From PALSA-1355 sp041499515 (GTDB lineage: Bacteria > Planctomycetota > Planctomycetia > Pirellulales > PALSA-1355): 40,025 nt of DNA. The notes under the pieces are model-generated. The model saw only the letters and a program-made list of their open reading frames with translations, was not told the DNA's origin and made no database searches. The stretch is from the NCBI GenBank assembly GCA_041499515.1, contig JBGQKM010000010.1, positions 1 to 40,025 of the forward strand. The letters run 5' to 3'. Made by a program: the position numbers and the translations under genes. Shown in pieces: positions 17,902-26,395 of the stretch. Within the stretch, counting starts at the first letter, position 1, and each line of letters begins with the position of its first letter.

Positions 17902-20190
17902 TCACAGCATGTCCACCGGATCGACGTCGGCGATCCACTGGATCCCCTCGGGCGGTTTCAGCGAACCAGTGGCCTCTCGGATCGCGTGGCGCAGCTCGGC
18001 GCCATCGGAACCATGAACTTGCAGATGAAAGCGGAAATTTCCCCGCAACTTGGCGATCGGCGCCGGCGCCGGACCCAAAACGCGCGATTTCGTCGCGGAT
18101 TGATCCAGCGCCGCCCTCAAACGAATCGCAATTTCGTCGGTAAATTGCCCCGTCGGCAACTCGACCGGGCCGCGCACCACGATACGGATCATGTTGGCAT
18201 AGGGAGGGTAGTCGAGTGATTGCCTGATGGGCAGTTCGCGGGCGGCAAACGCCTGGAAGTCATGCCGCACGGCGGCCACGATGGCAGTGTGCTCGGGGCT
18301 GAATGTTTGCACCAGGACGCGTCCGCCTTTTTCGCCCCGTCCGGTGCGGCCGGCAACTTGGGTCACCAACTGAAACGTGCGTTCCGCCGCGCGAAAGTCG
18401 GGAAGGTGCAGCGCCGTGTCGGCATTGATCACACCGACCAACGTCACGTTCGGAAAATCAAGCCCCTTGGCGATCATTTGCGTCCCGAGCAGGATTCGCA
18501 CTTCGCCGTCGCGAAACTGCCTTAGCGCCGCTTCGTGGCTGCCCGACTTTTGCATCGTGTCGGTATCCATCCGCAAACAACGATGTTCGGGAAATCGGGC
18601 TTTGACCTCGTCCTCCAAGCGTTGTGTTCCCAGGCCCCGATACTGAACGCCGACGAAGTGGCACTCAGGGCATTCACTCGGTGCGGCCACTTGATAATCG
18701 CAGTAGTGGCAAATGGCCTGCTGCTGATGCAAGTGGTGCGTCAAGGCGATCGCGCACCGCGGACACTCGAGCACCATGCCGCAGGCCGGGCATTGGATAT
18801 GCGTGGAAAAGCCGCGTCGATTCAGTAGCAAGATGACTTGCCCGCCCTCTTTCAAGGCCGCGTCCATCGCCAGGTGGAGTTGCCGGCTAATAGCTCCGCG
18901 GCTGCGGCGATCGCGAAATTCGGAGCGCAGGTCGATCGTCCCAACCGCCGGCAGCGGCCGGTTGAAAATGCGGCCAGGCAACGACACGAGGCGATACTGG
19001 CCCGTCTGGGCCCGCTGCCAGCTTTCCAGCGACGGCGTCGCCGAACCGAGCACCAAGGGAATCTGTTCGGCCCGAGCCCGTTCCAGGGCCACGTCGCGGG
19101 CATGGTAGCGGGGAGCGGTCTCTTGCTTGAACGACGTCTCGTGCTCTTCGTCGAGAATGATGAGCCCCAAATTGGGCGTGGGCGCAAAAATGGCGCTGCG
19201 CGGACCCACCACGACCGAGACGCGGCCGGCGGCGATCTGTTCCCACGAGCGACGCCGCTGGGTGTCGCTCTGGTGGCTGTGAAGCACGGCCACGTCGCCA
19301 AAGCGCGAGCGAAAGCGGGCTTCGGTCTGCGGCGTCAAACTGATTTCCGGCACCAGCATGATCGCCTGGCGGCCGAAGCGCAGCACCTCTTGAATCGCCT
19401 GAATGTAGATTTCAGTCTTGCCGCTGCCGGTCACGCCATGCACGAGCACCGTCTCGTGTGTGCGCGAGTTCAAGGCCGCTAGGATCGTGTCGAGCGCCGG
19501 CTGTTGATCGGCATTGAGCGTCAAATGGGCAGCGGGAACATGCTGCTCGGGCTCGATATTTTGCCCCGCGTCGAAGCGTCGGGACTCGAATACGACGAGG
19601 CCCTTTTTGTACAGCGTCTGGATCGGGCCCACGGTGCAGCGGGCCGCGCCGGCTACTTGCTGGATCGGTGAAGGACGTTGGCAGCCGGTCAAATAATTCA
19701 CAATCCGCTTTTGGGTCGGCGTAAGCTTGAGCTGCGCAAGGCGGGCCGCGACGTGGTTGGGTAGCGAGACGAACTGAGCCAGCCGCGTGCCGCTCTGGCT
19801 GCGCACTCCGGCCGGCACCACTGCATCGATCACTTGAGCCCAGCTGCACAAGTAGTAATCGGCCATCCACTCAGTCAGACGCAGCATCGAGGGGCTCAAG
19901 AGAGAGAGAGCGTCGAGGATGCTGTGCAACGGTTTGAGCCGCCGCGCCCCGGCCAATCGGTTTTCCAGCCGCACGCAGTAGCCCGTCGCCAATCGGTCCC
20001 CCTTGCCAAAGGGCGCTCGAACCCGCTGACCGGCCGCGATCTGGCTTCGCAGCCGCTCGGGCACGCCATAGTCAAACGGCCGCTCCGGCCCGGTAGGAAA
20101 AACGACCGTCGCCACAAACTGTTCGCGCGCGTCGTCCTCGTCCCATGGGGGCGGGTTGAGTTCGAACAGGCTCTGTTGCTCACTCGTCAT
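17902..20190 (-). CDS. priA: Primosomal protein N' (PriA helicase)
   Basis: A 762-residue replication-restart helicase that recognises abandoned forks and D-loops and loads the primosome. The N-terminal 3' DNA-binding domain begins near FVATVVFPTGPERPFDYGVP. Helicase motifs include VTGSGKTEIY near residue 250, ILDEEHETSFKQ near 345, GSATPSLES and VAGRTGRGEKGG. The zinc-binding insertion has eight cysteines in CxxC pairs (CPAC, CPRC, CHYC, CPEC) around residues 467-512. It carries all family parts. It diverges from nadD and lies upstream of the histidine kinase on the same strand. Confidence 0.96.
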   Translation of the reverse strand: MTSEQQSLFELNPPPWDEDDAREQFVATVVFPTGPERPFDYGVPERLRSQIAAGQRVRAPFGKGDRLATGYCVRLENRLAGARRLKPLHSILDALSLLSPSMLRLTEWMADYYLCSWAQVIDAVVPAGVRSQSGTRLAQFVSLPNHVAARLAQLKLTPTQKRIVNYLTGCQRPSPIQQVAGAARCTVGPIQTLYKKGLVVFESRRFDAGQNIEPEQHVPAAHLTLNADQQPALDTILAALNSRTHETVLVHGVTGSGKTEIYIQAIQEVLRFGRQAIMLVPEISLTPQTEARFRSRFGDVAVLHSHQSDTQRRRSWEQIAAGRVSVVVGPRSAIFAPTPNLGLIILDEEHETSFKQETAPRYHARDVALERARAEQIPLVLGSATPSLESWQRAQTGQYRLVSLPGRIFNRPLPAVGTIDLRSEFRDRRSRGAISRQLHLAMDAALKEGGQVILLLNRRGFSTHIQCPACGMVLECPRCAIALTHHLHQQQAICHYCDYQVAAPSECPECHFVGVQYRGLGTQRLEDEVKARFPEHRCLRMDTDTMQKSGSHEAALRQFRDGEVRILLGTQMIAKGLDFPNVTLVGVINADTALHLPDFRAAERTFQLVTQVAGRTGRGEKGGRVLVQTFSPEHTAIVAAVRHDFQAFAARELPIRQSLDYPPYANMIRIVVRGPVELPTGQFTDEIAIRLRAALDQSATKSRVLGPAPAPIAKLRGNFRFHLQVHGSDGAELRHAIREATGSLKPPEGIQWIADVDPVDML

Positions 20191-20217
20191 GCGTAATGGT
20201 TCGATGGCCGCGCGGGC

Positions 20218-20226
20218 TGGTAAAAT
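20218..20226 (+). promoter_or_regulatory. Possible extended -10 promoter for nadD
   Basis: TGGTAAAAT fits an extended -10 element (TGnTAnAAT-like) on the plus strand in the priA-nadD divergent region. Transcription from it would start near 20233 and give a leader of about 100 bases before nadD. I see no clear -35, which extended -10 promoters can lack. Confidence 0.3.
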
Positions 20227-20256
20227 CGCCGGTGTAGCGGGGGGCCAGGCGAGCCG

Positions 20257-20298
20257 TTAGGATACGTTCGGGAGGGGACGACACTCACAATATCCTAA
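20257..20298. repeat. Perfect 8-bp inverted repeat in nadD leader
   Basis: TTAGGATA at 20257-20264 and TATCCTAA at 20291-20298 are exact reverse complements separated by 26 bases. They lie between divergent priA and nadD, 37 bases before the nadD start. They could be paired operator half-sites or a stem in the nadD leader. Eight bases of match can also arise by chance. Confidence 0.35.
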
Positions 20299-20335
20299 GC
20301 CAGACGAGTACTGGCAAGCGAAGGGTCCACCGTCG

Positions 20336-21010
20336 ATGCGGCTAGGAATCTTAGGCGGAACGTTCGATCCGGTCCATTATGGACACTTGCTGCTGGCCGA
20401 ATCGTGCCGTGAGGCACTGAGTCTAGACGAGGTCTGGTTTTTACCCGCCGCCGTGCCGCCTCACAAACAGCAGTACGAACATGCGCCCGGCCCACAGCGG
20501 GTCGAAATGCTCGAACTGGCAATCGGAGGTCACGCGGCCTTCTCGGTTTGTCAGATCGAAATTACCCGCGGCGGCGTCAACTACACGGTCGACACGTTGG
20601 CTCGCTTGAAGGCCGAGGACCCCTTGAGGGAACTGTTTTTCTTGATGGGAGCCGATTCGCTACTTGACTTGCCCACCTGGAAAGAACCCGCCCGGCTTTG
20701 CCAGCTTGCCACGCCGGTGGTTGTCTGCCGCTCGATCGGCGGAAACAGTTCCGGTGAATTCGGTGAGGCGCTCGACTTGCGCGGGCTGGATAATTTACTT
20801 CCGGCCGACCGCCTGGAAGCCATCCGCAAGCATCGTGTGCAAATGCCGAGGATCGACCTGACGAGCAGCGATATCCGACAGCGGGTGGCCATGGGCAAGA
20901 GCATTCTCTATCGGACGCCCCGGTCGGTCGAAAAGTATATCGAAACGCACGCGCTCTACAGGAATCTCGCCCCCGAGTCGGGCCAGCCTAGCCGCCACGG
21001 CGGGAGTTAA
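20336..21010 (+). CDS. nadD: Nicotinate-nucleotide adenylyltransferase
   Basis: A 224-residue nucleotidyltransferase that joins ATP and nicotinate mononucleotide to make deamido-NAD in the cytoplasm. The N-terminal GGTFDPVHYGHL contains the HxGH-type nucleotide-binding motif (here HYGH), WFLPAAVPPHK follows, and the C-terminal DLTSSDIRQRV corresponds to the ISSTxIR motif. FFLMGADSLLDLPTWKEP is typical of NadD. AAGGG lies about 11 bases before the ATG. Divergent from priA, with an inverted repeat in the leader; it converges on a small unknown gene four bases later. Confidence 0.95.
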   Translation: MRLGILGGTFDPVHYGHLLLAESCREALSLDEVWFLPAAVPPHKQQYEHAPGPQRVEMLELAIGGHAAFSVCQIEITRGGVNYTVDTLARLKAEDPLRELFFLMGADSLLDLPTWKEPARLCQLATPVVVCRSIGGNSSGEFGEALDLRGLDNLLPADRLEAIRKHRVQMPRIDLTSSDIRQRVAMGKSILYRTPRSVEKYIETHALYRNLAPESGQPSRHGGS

Positions 21011-21014
21011 AGCA

Positions 21015-21275
21015 TTACCCCGCCTTGCGCGATCCCAGCAGTGCTTGCAGTGGAGGAGCCACTGTTGACTGATCCAGATTGGGCAGAGCGCGTAGAACGT
21101 CCAGCACCTGTTCAAGTTGTTCGCGGGGGCTCAGCACCAGATCGATGAAGATCCAGCGGCGGCCCTTGAATTCGCAGGCGCCCGCGACCGATCCGTCAAA
21201 CCAGTCCTGCCGCACGACCCAGCCGCATTGGACTGCCAGAGCGATGGCCTGCTCGAGAAGGTCCACCGTGTGCAT
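21015..21275 (-). CDS. Small hypothetical protein, 86 aa
   Basis: An 86-residue protein I cannot assign. It reads as a compact alpha/beta domain: a helix with LLEQAIALAVQCG, strands in WVVRQDWFD, ACEFKGRRWIFIDL, and a helix REQLEQVLDVLRALPNL. The pattern is protein-like, with normal composition, and similar small proteins may exist in planctomycetes, but this is a memory-based impression. No signal peptide, no metal site. The Shine-Dalgarno is weak. It converges with nadD. An overlapping minus-strand frame at 21131-21394 is less protein-like. Confidence 0.5.
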   Translation of the reverse strand: MHTVDLLEQAIALAVQCGWVVRQDWFDGSVAGACEFKGRRWIFIDLVLSPREQLEQVLDVLRALPNLDQSTVAPPLQALLGSRKAG

Positions 21276-21539
21276 TTTCGCGTCCGTGCGTACGGGGTTA
21301 TGTCTCCCGGCATCCGCGCCGGGGCTAATTCGACGGCCGAGATTATATCGGCTTGCACTTTAGTTGCCCAGTCGGGCCCGTCGATATCGAGCATGGATTA
21401 AATCTCTTGGGTCCAACAAGTTAAGAAGCGTCAACCAGCAAGGCGGCGAGGCTGAAGCCGAACGGGCAAGACGGCGAGAGTTCGTCCTGTGTCCAATTTG
21501 GGCCGTTTGCTCAGTCAAGACAAACAACCGGAAACACGC

Positions 21540-22370
21540 ATGTCTGCTAGCGAATCGTCCCGAGCTCCCAGCCTGGAAGACCAAGTGGCCATCCTAAAAG
21601 AGCAGCTTCACCAGGCGCAAAAGCTGACCGCGCTGGGCGAACTCGTGAGCACAACGACGCACGAATTCAACAACGTGCTTACCACGATCATCAACTACGC
21701 CAAAATGGGCCAGCGCCATCGCGATGAAGAAACCCGCGATAAAGCGTTCGAGAAAATCCTGTCCGCTGGCCTGCGAGCCGCGAGAATCACCAACGGGATT
21801 CTCGGTTTCGCGCGCAATCGCCCTCAAGGCATGGAGCCGGCCGACCTGGTGAAGGTGATTGAAGACTCGCTGTTGTTGCTGGAGCGCGAGATGGCCAAGT
21901 ATCGGATCGTCGTCGACAAACAGTATCAGGAAGTGCCCCCGGCGATGGTCAACACGAACCAGATTCAGCAGGTGCTGATTAACCTGCTGGTCAATGCCCG
22001 CCAGGCGATGTCTGACGGCGGCCACATTTTGATTCGACTGGCCTACGATCCGCAACACAAGACGGTCGATTTGATGGTTCGTGACAGTGGTTCCGGCATT
22101 CCGGCCGACAAGTTGCCCCACATTTTCGATCGCTTCTTTACAACCAAGAGCGGCCCGGACGCCAGCGGCAAAGGCGGGACCGGGCTGGGCCTTTCGTTCT
22201 GTCGCGACGTCATCGAAGCCCACCAGGGCCGGATTCGGGTCGAAAGTACCGTTGGCAGAGGGACAGCGTTCACGCTCAAGCTGCCGGCGGCCAAGCATCC
22301 CGATCCGATCGCGCTGCCTATTAAAGTCTCGGCGCCCAACGAGCCCCAAACTCACTTGGCGGGTCACTAA
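21540..22370 (+). CDS. Soluble sensor histidine kinase
   Basis: A 276-residue cytoplasmic kinase with almost no sensor region. A short coiled coil (LEDQVAILKEQLHQAQKLT) leads into the dimerisation helix with the phosphorylated His41 in TTTHEFNNVLTTI. The ATPase domain shows the N box NQIQQVLINLLVNARQAM, G1 DSGSGIP, F box FDRFFTTK and G2 GGTGLGL. The HEFNN form is typical of NtrB-like and HWE-neighbour kinases. With no transmembrane or PAS domain, it probably receives its signal through a partner protein. I chose the ATG at 21540 with GGA upstream; a GTG at 21489 in frame is an alternative. No response regulator is adjacent. Confidence 0.88.
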   Translation: MSASESSRAPSLEDQVAILKEQLHQAQKLTALGELVSTTTHEFNNVLTTIINYAKMGQRHRDEETRDKAFEKILSAGLRAARITNGILGFARNRPQGMEPADLVKVIEDSLLLLEREMAKYRIVVDKQYQEVPPAMVNTNQIQQVLINLLVNARQAMSDGGHILIRLAYDPQHKTVDLMVRDSGSGIPADKLPHIFDRFFTTKSGPDASGKGGTGLGLSFCRDVIEAHQGRIRVESTVGRGTAFTLKLPAAKHPDPIALPIKVSAPNEPQTHLAGH

Positions 22371-22606
22371 AGGACCGTTGGCCGTTGGCTGCCGGCGGCG
22401 TTGGCGTCAATCGAATCGGCCTCGCGACTCTGCCAGGCCACAGGCGACCGACCAGCAGAATCGCAACGCTAATCCGCAAAAACAACCCGGGTCCTGCCAC
22501 GGCCGGATTAAGACACGTTGCGCACCACGTCTCCAGCGCCGTGTGCCTTCCTCCCATTTCGTACGGCCGGCCCGGTTCTTGAGTCCCCACAACCGTGCGA
22601 CCGGGT

Positions 22607-23290
22607 CTAGAAATGCGGCGGGCCGTAGTTACTCAAGCGGGCTTGGATGTGCGTCAGAATCTCTTGTTCCAAAGCCGTGTCGCGGCCTTGCGGAATCCAG
22701 CCGATCGTCGGCGGTGGCCCGGCCAACGGGTTGGTTACCCGGCGAAGCGCGGCGTCGTTGCGTAACGCGGTCGTATTCGTCGAGCTGATGGCGCCGGTTT
22801 CAGGGCGCGAAACGTCTTCCAGTTCCTTGTTGACCTGAACATCCACTAAGAAACCGGCCTCGGCCGGAATGATGCGTACCAGGGCCGTGCGGCGGATCGA
22901 TTGCAGCGTGCTCTCCCAGCGCTCGTAGAGATCGGCCGAATCGCCATTCCAGGGCTCGAAAATCGTTGAGCCGCCGCGCGGATACGTGTCCAACCGCCCC
23001 TCGGTCAGCAGATCGCCGACCAGCCGCACGCGTTCTTCCTGCTGGATACGAAAGTAATCGTCAACCACATCGACAACCTGATCCCAAACTAAGTCGCGGT
23101 CCATCACCGTCACCAGCACTGGGTTCGGCTGGGGTGGCGGTGGGCCAAAGGCCAGTTCGGGTGGAACGTAACTCGGTGGACTCCAAGCATTGCAGCCCGC
23201 AATGGTCCATGTGCAAAGCAAAACGGCACACAGCCGCGCGGCAGGACACCAGCGTCCAGAAACAGCCCGATCGCAGCGCATAAGATCCAT
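22607..23290 (-). CDS. Unknown lipoprotein
   Basis: A 227-residue predicted lipoprotein. The signal peptide ends in a lipobox WTIAGC with the lipidated cysteine at residue 33. The mature part contains a proline-rich linker, then a mixed domain with WDQVVDVVDDYFRIQQEERV and a segment with RRTALVRIIPAEAGFLVDVQV. The C-terminus (TALEQEILTHIQARLSNYG) is helical. I do not recognise the family. The length and architecture suggest a lineage-type envelope lipoprotein. ATGs at 23290 and 23281 are both plausible. The reading frame continues upstream but without the signal-peptide logic. Confidence 0.65.
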   Translation of the reverse strand: MDLMRCDRAVSGRWCPAARLCAVLLCTWTIAGCNAWSPPSYVPPELAFGPPPPQPNPVLVTVMDRDLVWDQVVDVVDDYFRIQQEERVRLVGDLLTEGRLDTYPRGGSTIFEPWNGDSADLYERWESTLQSIRRTALVRIIPAEAGFLVDVQVNKELEDVSRPETGAISSTNTTALRNDAALRRVTNPLAGPPPTIGWIPQGRDTALEQEILTHIQARLSNYGPPHF

Positions 23291-23517
23291 GCGAGGTGAA
23301 TGGTCGCGAGAAATGGGGCGGTAGTGTGACGAAAAGCCGGCAGGGGGGCAAGAGCAGGTGACCGCTGCCGATCTTGGCCTGCTTGCCCGGCTTGCCACAA
23401 GACCCCCCGTGTCCCGGCCGAGGCTGATCGCGTGATAGCAGGGGGCGACCCGATGAAAAAAGCCGCACTTAAGAGCACGGCTTGTCAAGAGCCTGCGCAG
23501 TCCGACGGGCGGCTCGA

Positions 23518-24210
23518 CTAGCCATAGTTCGAATCGATGCCCAAGCGCATTTTCAACTCTTCGAACTGCTCGCTGTACTGCTCGCTCGACGAGTGCACGT
23601 GCTCGGCTTCGGTAATGAACTTCATCTGGTCGTTGCAACGCACGTCGCGTGACGCAAAGATCTTTTCGTACTCGCTCAATTCGCTGCCGTAGATGATCAC
23701 AAGTTTGTGCTCGTCGAATTGCACTTCTTGTGGGATGGCCGGATTCAGCACTGCGATCCCAGTGCAGCCGTCGTTGACCAACAGATCTTCGAAATCCCAG
23801 AGAATACTCTTGAGCACCGGCAGATCGATGTGCTCGCGATAAAGATCCACGTGGCCGTGGGTTTCGCGATTGTGGCTCGTTTCCAGCACGACATCGACTT
23901 CCGACCCCAGCGGATCGAGGATGTCCATGAAGATGTCGAACAAGTGTTCCTTGCTGGCGGCGCCCATCAACACCGGCACGCTCGTTTTGTTGTCTTCGTC
24001 ACGATAGACATCGTGGCGAAAACCCTGGCAGGGGATCACCTGCAGATCGTACGACGGCCGTACGGCCCCGGTCAGGAGGAAGTTGCTATAGCGCGCGACT
24101 CCCAAGTGGGCTTCCAACTCCTCGTCGCTGAGGCGATCGAAGCTGCTGGCGGTGTGCGTCGGCATTCCATCGCGGAACACGTTGCGAAAGATTTTTTTCA
24201 AGAAACCCAT
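23518..24210 (-). CDS. Conserved-looking hypothetical protein, 230 aa
   Basis: A 230-residue soluble protein without signal peptide or membrane helix. It starts with a basic segment MGFLKKIFRNVFRDG; GAGG six bases before the ATG at 24210 supports this start over the in-frame codon at 24270. It is rich in acidic residues and contains VDVVLETSHNRETHGHVDLYREHIDLPVLKSI-type alternation (only partly quoted here as ETSHNRETHG), and CTGIAVLNPAIPQEVQFDEH. The tail EQFEELKMRLGID is helical. I do not recognise a domain. It is next to the unknown lipoprotein on the same strand, 227 bases away. Confidence 0.6.
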   Translation of the reverse strand: MGFLKKIFRNVFRDGMPTHTASSFDRLSDEELEAHLGVARYSNFLLTGAVRPSYDLQVIPCQGFRHDVYRDEDNKTSVPVLMGAASKEHLFDIFMDILDPLGSEVDVVLETSHNRETHGHVDLYREHIDLPVLKSILWDFEDLLVNDGCTGIAVLNPAIPQEVQFDEHKLVIIYGSELSEYEKIFASRDVRCNDQMKFITEAEHVHSSSEQYSEQFEELKMRLGIDSNYG

Positions 24211-24809
24211 CGGCGACCTCAGGATGTAAACCAGCTCAAAATGGCTTGTGGGCAACAAACCGCTCTTCACAAAAGCTTAGGTCATGCTCGCGAGCGTGCT
24301 CTGGCCCCATAACGGCATTGGGTGCCTTTTTATGTGCTGGATTTCGCGGCCCGCAGAAACGACACAATTGGTCGCTCCCGTCTCGAATGGAGAAAAGCGG
24401 GGAAAAACGCAGGATTTTCCACCTCACGCGGCGCGAACAAAACTAATCTAGCACCCACAAGTCTCCGCCGCGTCCCCGGAGCCAATCCACCTACTAGAAA
24501 GTTGCCGCCCGCGGGATAACCTCTAGAGAAAACGACGAATTTTCCCGCGGCAGACTCACCGCAATTGGAATGTCCTACGAAAGCCTCAACGTTGCTTTTG
24601 GCAAACATCGCGACTGCGCCCTAGCGCAAAACAACCGATCCATGGATACCCGGGAGCGGCTCTGTCGAGCTCGGAAAAACAAGCGACTCCCCCCCGCGAA
24701 GCTGGATCGTCGGCGACCAACGGCGATACAATCACGCCATGGCGCACGACCGGCTCATTGCTCCGAATCGTACGACAAACGCACGATTCTTTTCGCGAGG
24801 TCATTGGCT
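24211..24809. other. 600-base gene-free stretch with two palindromic sites
   Basis: Divergent region between the unknown 230-residue protein (minus) and the transglutaminase-like lipoprotein (plus). The open frames in it have no Shine-Dalgarno and no protein-like pattern. Two symmetric sequences stand out: a 16-bp near-palindrome CATGCTCGCGAGCGTG at 24283-24298, with a perfect GCTCGCGAGC core, and CCGCGGGA at 24509-24516 matched by TCCCGCGG at 24543-24550. Either could be an operator; neither is a terminator. No RNA gene is recognisable. Confidence 0.4.
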
Positions 24810-26372
24810 TTGACGAAAAACCTCCACGAGTTCTCTCTCGAACGGCCGCGCTGGCGGCCGTGGACGCGCTGCGTCGTGCTGGCATTGCTCACCGCGCTGC
24901 CTGCCTGTCAAAAGTCCGAAAGTCCGCTGCCACCTGCCCCCGCCGCCGAAGAGGCCGGAAATACTCCCGCGCGAGAATCCTGGGAGGCGTTTTATTTGCA
25001 AAACGCGAAAGTGGGCTATGGGCAAACCACCGTGCGCCCGATCGTCCGAGCCGGCCAGGAACTCGTACAGCTCGACTCGTTAAACCATCTGGCGATTTCA
25101 CGGTTCGGTCAACAGACCGAACACGACGCCCGGATACGCACGCTGGAAACGCCCGCGGGACAAGTCGTCGAGTTCCGAACCGAAATCGCGTTCGGCCCCT
25201 CGCCGGTCATCGTGACTGGACACGTGGACGGGCCAGAGATGGTGATCGAGACCCAAACCAAGGGCCGCCGAGACGTCACGCGCATCGCCTGGTCGAGTGA
25301 GATCCGTGGCTTTCATGCCGTCGAACAGTCGCTCGAACAGGAGCCGCTCAGACCTGCCCAGCAACGAACCTTCAAAATGCTGATGCCGTTGATCAACCAG
25401 ATTGCTGAGGTGGAACTCTCCGCGCGCGACTATGAAATGACCTCGGTTCTGGGCATTCAGACGAAGTTGCTGAAGATCGAAAGTATTGCTCACCTGCCGG
25501 ACGACCAAACCATCGAGTCCACGCTTTGGACCGACGGCGAAGGTCGAACCATCAAAACGCGCGTCGCTGCGCTCGAGCAGGAATCGTACCGCACGTCGCG
25601 CGAGTTGGCGCTGGCCGCCGGAACTACCGGGGCCACGATCGACTTGGGATCGGACTTGACCGTCAAGCTCGACCGGCCCTTTCCGCAGGCCCGCCAGAGC
25701 CGGTTGGCCCGCTATCGGGTCGAATTGGCCAGCGGCGATCCGGCGAAGATATTTGCCTCGGGCGTCACACAGTCGGTCCGCTCTTTGGACGCCCACACAG
25801 CCGAGGTGACCGTGCGGAGCCTGCGGCCCGGCGACGCGGCGGCGGCCCCATCATCCGTGCTGGTGGCCCATGAGTATACGGTGGCCAATAGCGTGCTGCA
25901 GATCGACGACCCTCGCGTTCGCGCCATGGCCCGCGAAGCCCAAGGCAACGCCATGAACCCTCGGCAATCAGCGATCGCCCTGGAACGCTACGTACACCAG
26001 GCGATGACCAAGAAAAACTTTTCACAGGCCTTTGCCACCGCGGCCGAAGTGGCCGAGTCGCGCGAGGGAGACTGCACCGAACACGCGGTGCTGCTGGCCG
26101 CTTTGGCGCGCGCCTGCGGCATTCCGTCGCGCGTGGCCATCGGGCTGGTCTATCTCGAAAGCCTCGACGGGTTCGGCTATCACATGTGGACCGAAATGTA
26201 TCTGGACGGCCAGTGGTGCCCGCTAGACGCGATCATGGGACAGGGGGGCATCGGCGCGGGCTACCTGAAGTTGACCGATTCGAGCTTGGACGGTGCTTCG
26301 GCTTACAGCAGCTTCTTGCCGGTGGCACAGGTCGTCGGGCAACTCAAAATCAGCCTGCTGACTGCCGAATAA
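24810..26372 (+). CDS. Transglutaminase-like lipoprotein
   Basis: A predicted lipoprotein of about 520 residues. The N-terminus has a hydrophobic segment ending VLALLTALPAC, a lipobox. The C-terminal third is a transglutaminase-like cysteine-protease fold with the triad Cys422 in GDCTEH, His458 in GYHMWTEMY and Asp473 in PLDAIMG. The middle domain (about residues 40-380) is beta-rich and resembles the region before the transglutaminase domain in other secreted members. The start is most likely TTG at 24810, with GAGG nine bases before; the only in-frame upstream ATG at 24642 would add about 56 basic, non-homologous residues. Substrate unknown; it may crosslink or cleave peptide bonds outside the inner membrane. 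Confidence 0.78.
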   Translation: MTKNLHEFSLERPRWRPWTRCVVLALLTALPACQKSESPLPPAPAAEEAGNTPARESWEAFYLQNAKVGYGQTTVRPIVRAGQELVQLDSLNHLAISRFGQQTEHDARIRTLETPAGQVVEFRTEIAFGPSPVIVTGHVDGPEMVIETQTKGRRDVTRIAWSSEIRGFHAVEQSLEQEPLRPAQQRTFKMLMPLINQIAEVELSARDYEMTSVLGIQTKLLKIESIAHLPDDQTIESTLWTDGEGRTIKTRVAALEQESYRTSRELALAAGTTGATIDLGSDLTVKLDRPFPQARQSRLARYRVELASGDPAKIFASGVTQSVRSLDAHTAEVTVRSLRPGDAAAAPSSVLVAHEYTVANSVLQIDDPRVRAMAREAQGNAMNPRQSAIALERYVHQAMTKKNFSQAFATAAEVAESREGDCTEHAVLLAALARACGIPSRVAIGLVYLESLDGFGYHMWTEMYLDGQWCPLDAIMGQGGIGAGYLKLTDSSLDGASAYSSFLPVAQVVGQLKISLLTAE

Positions 26373-26395
26373 CGGACCATCGCCGGATCGCGAAC

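Noticed and set aside
24211..24809. Small genes of 60-90 codons in the gap
   Set aside because: None has a Shine-Dalgarno or a protein-like composition, and they overlap on both strands.
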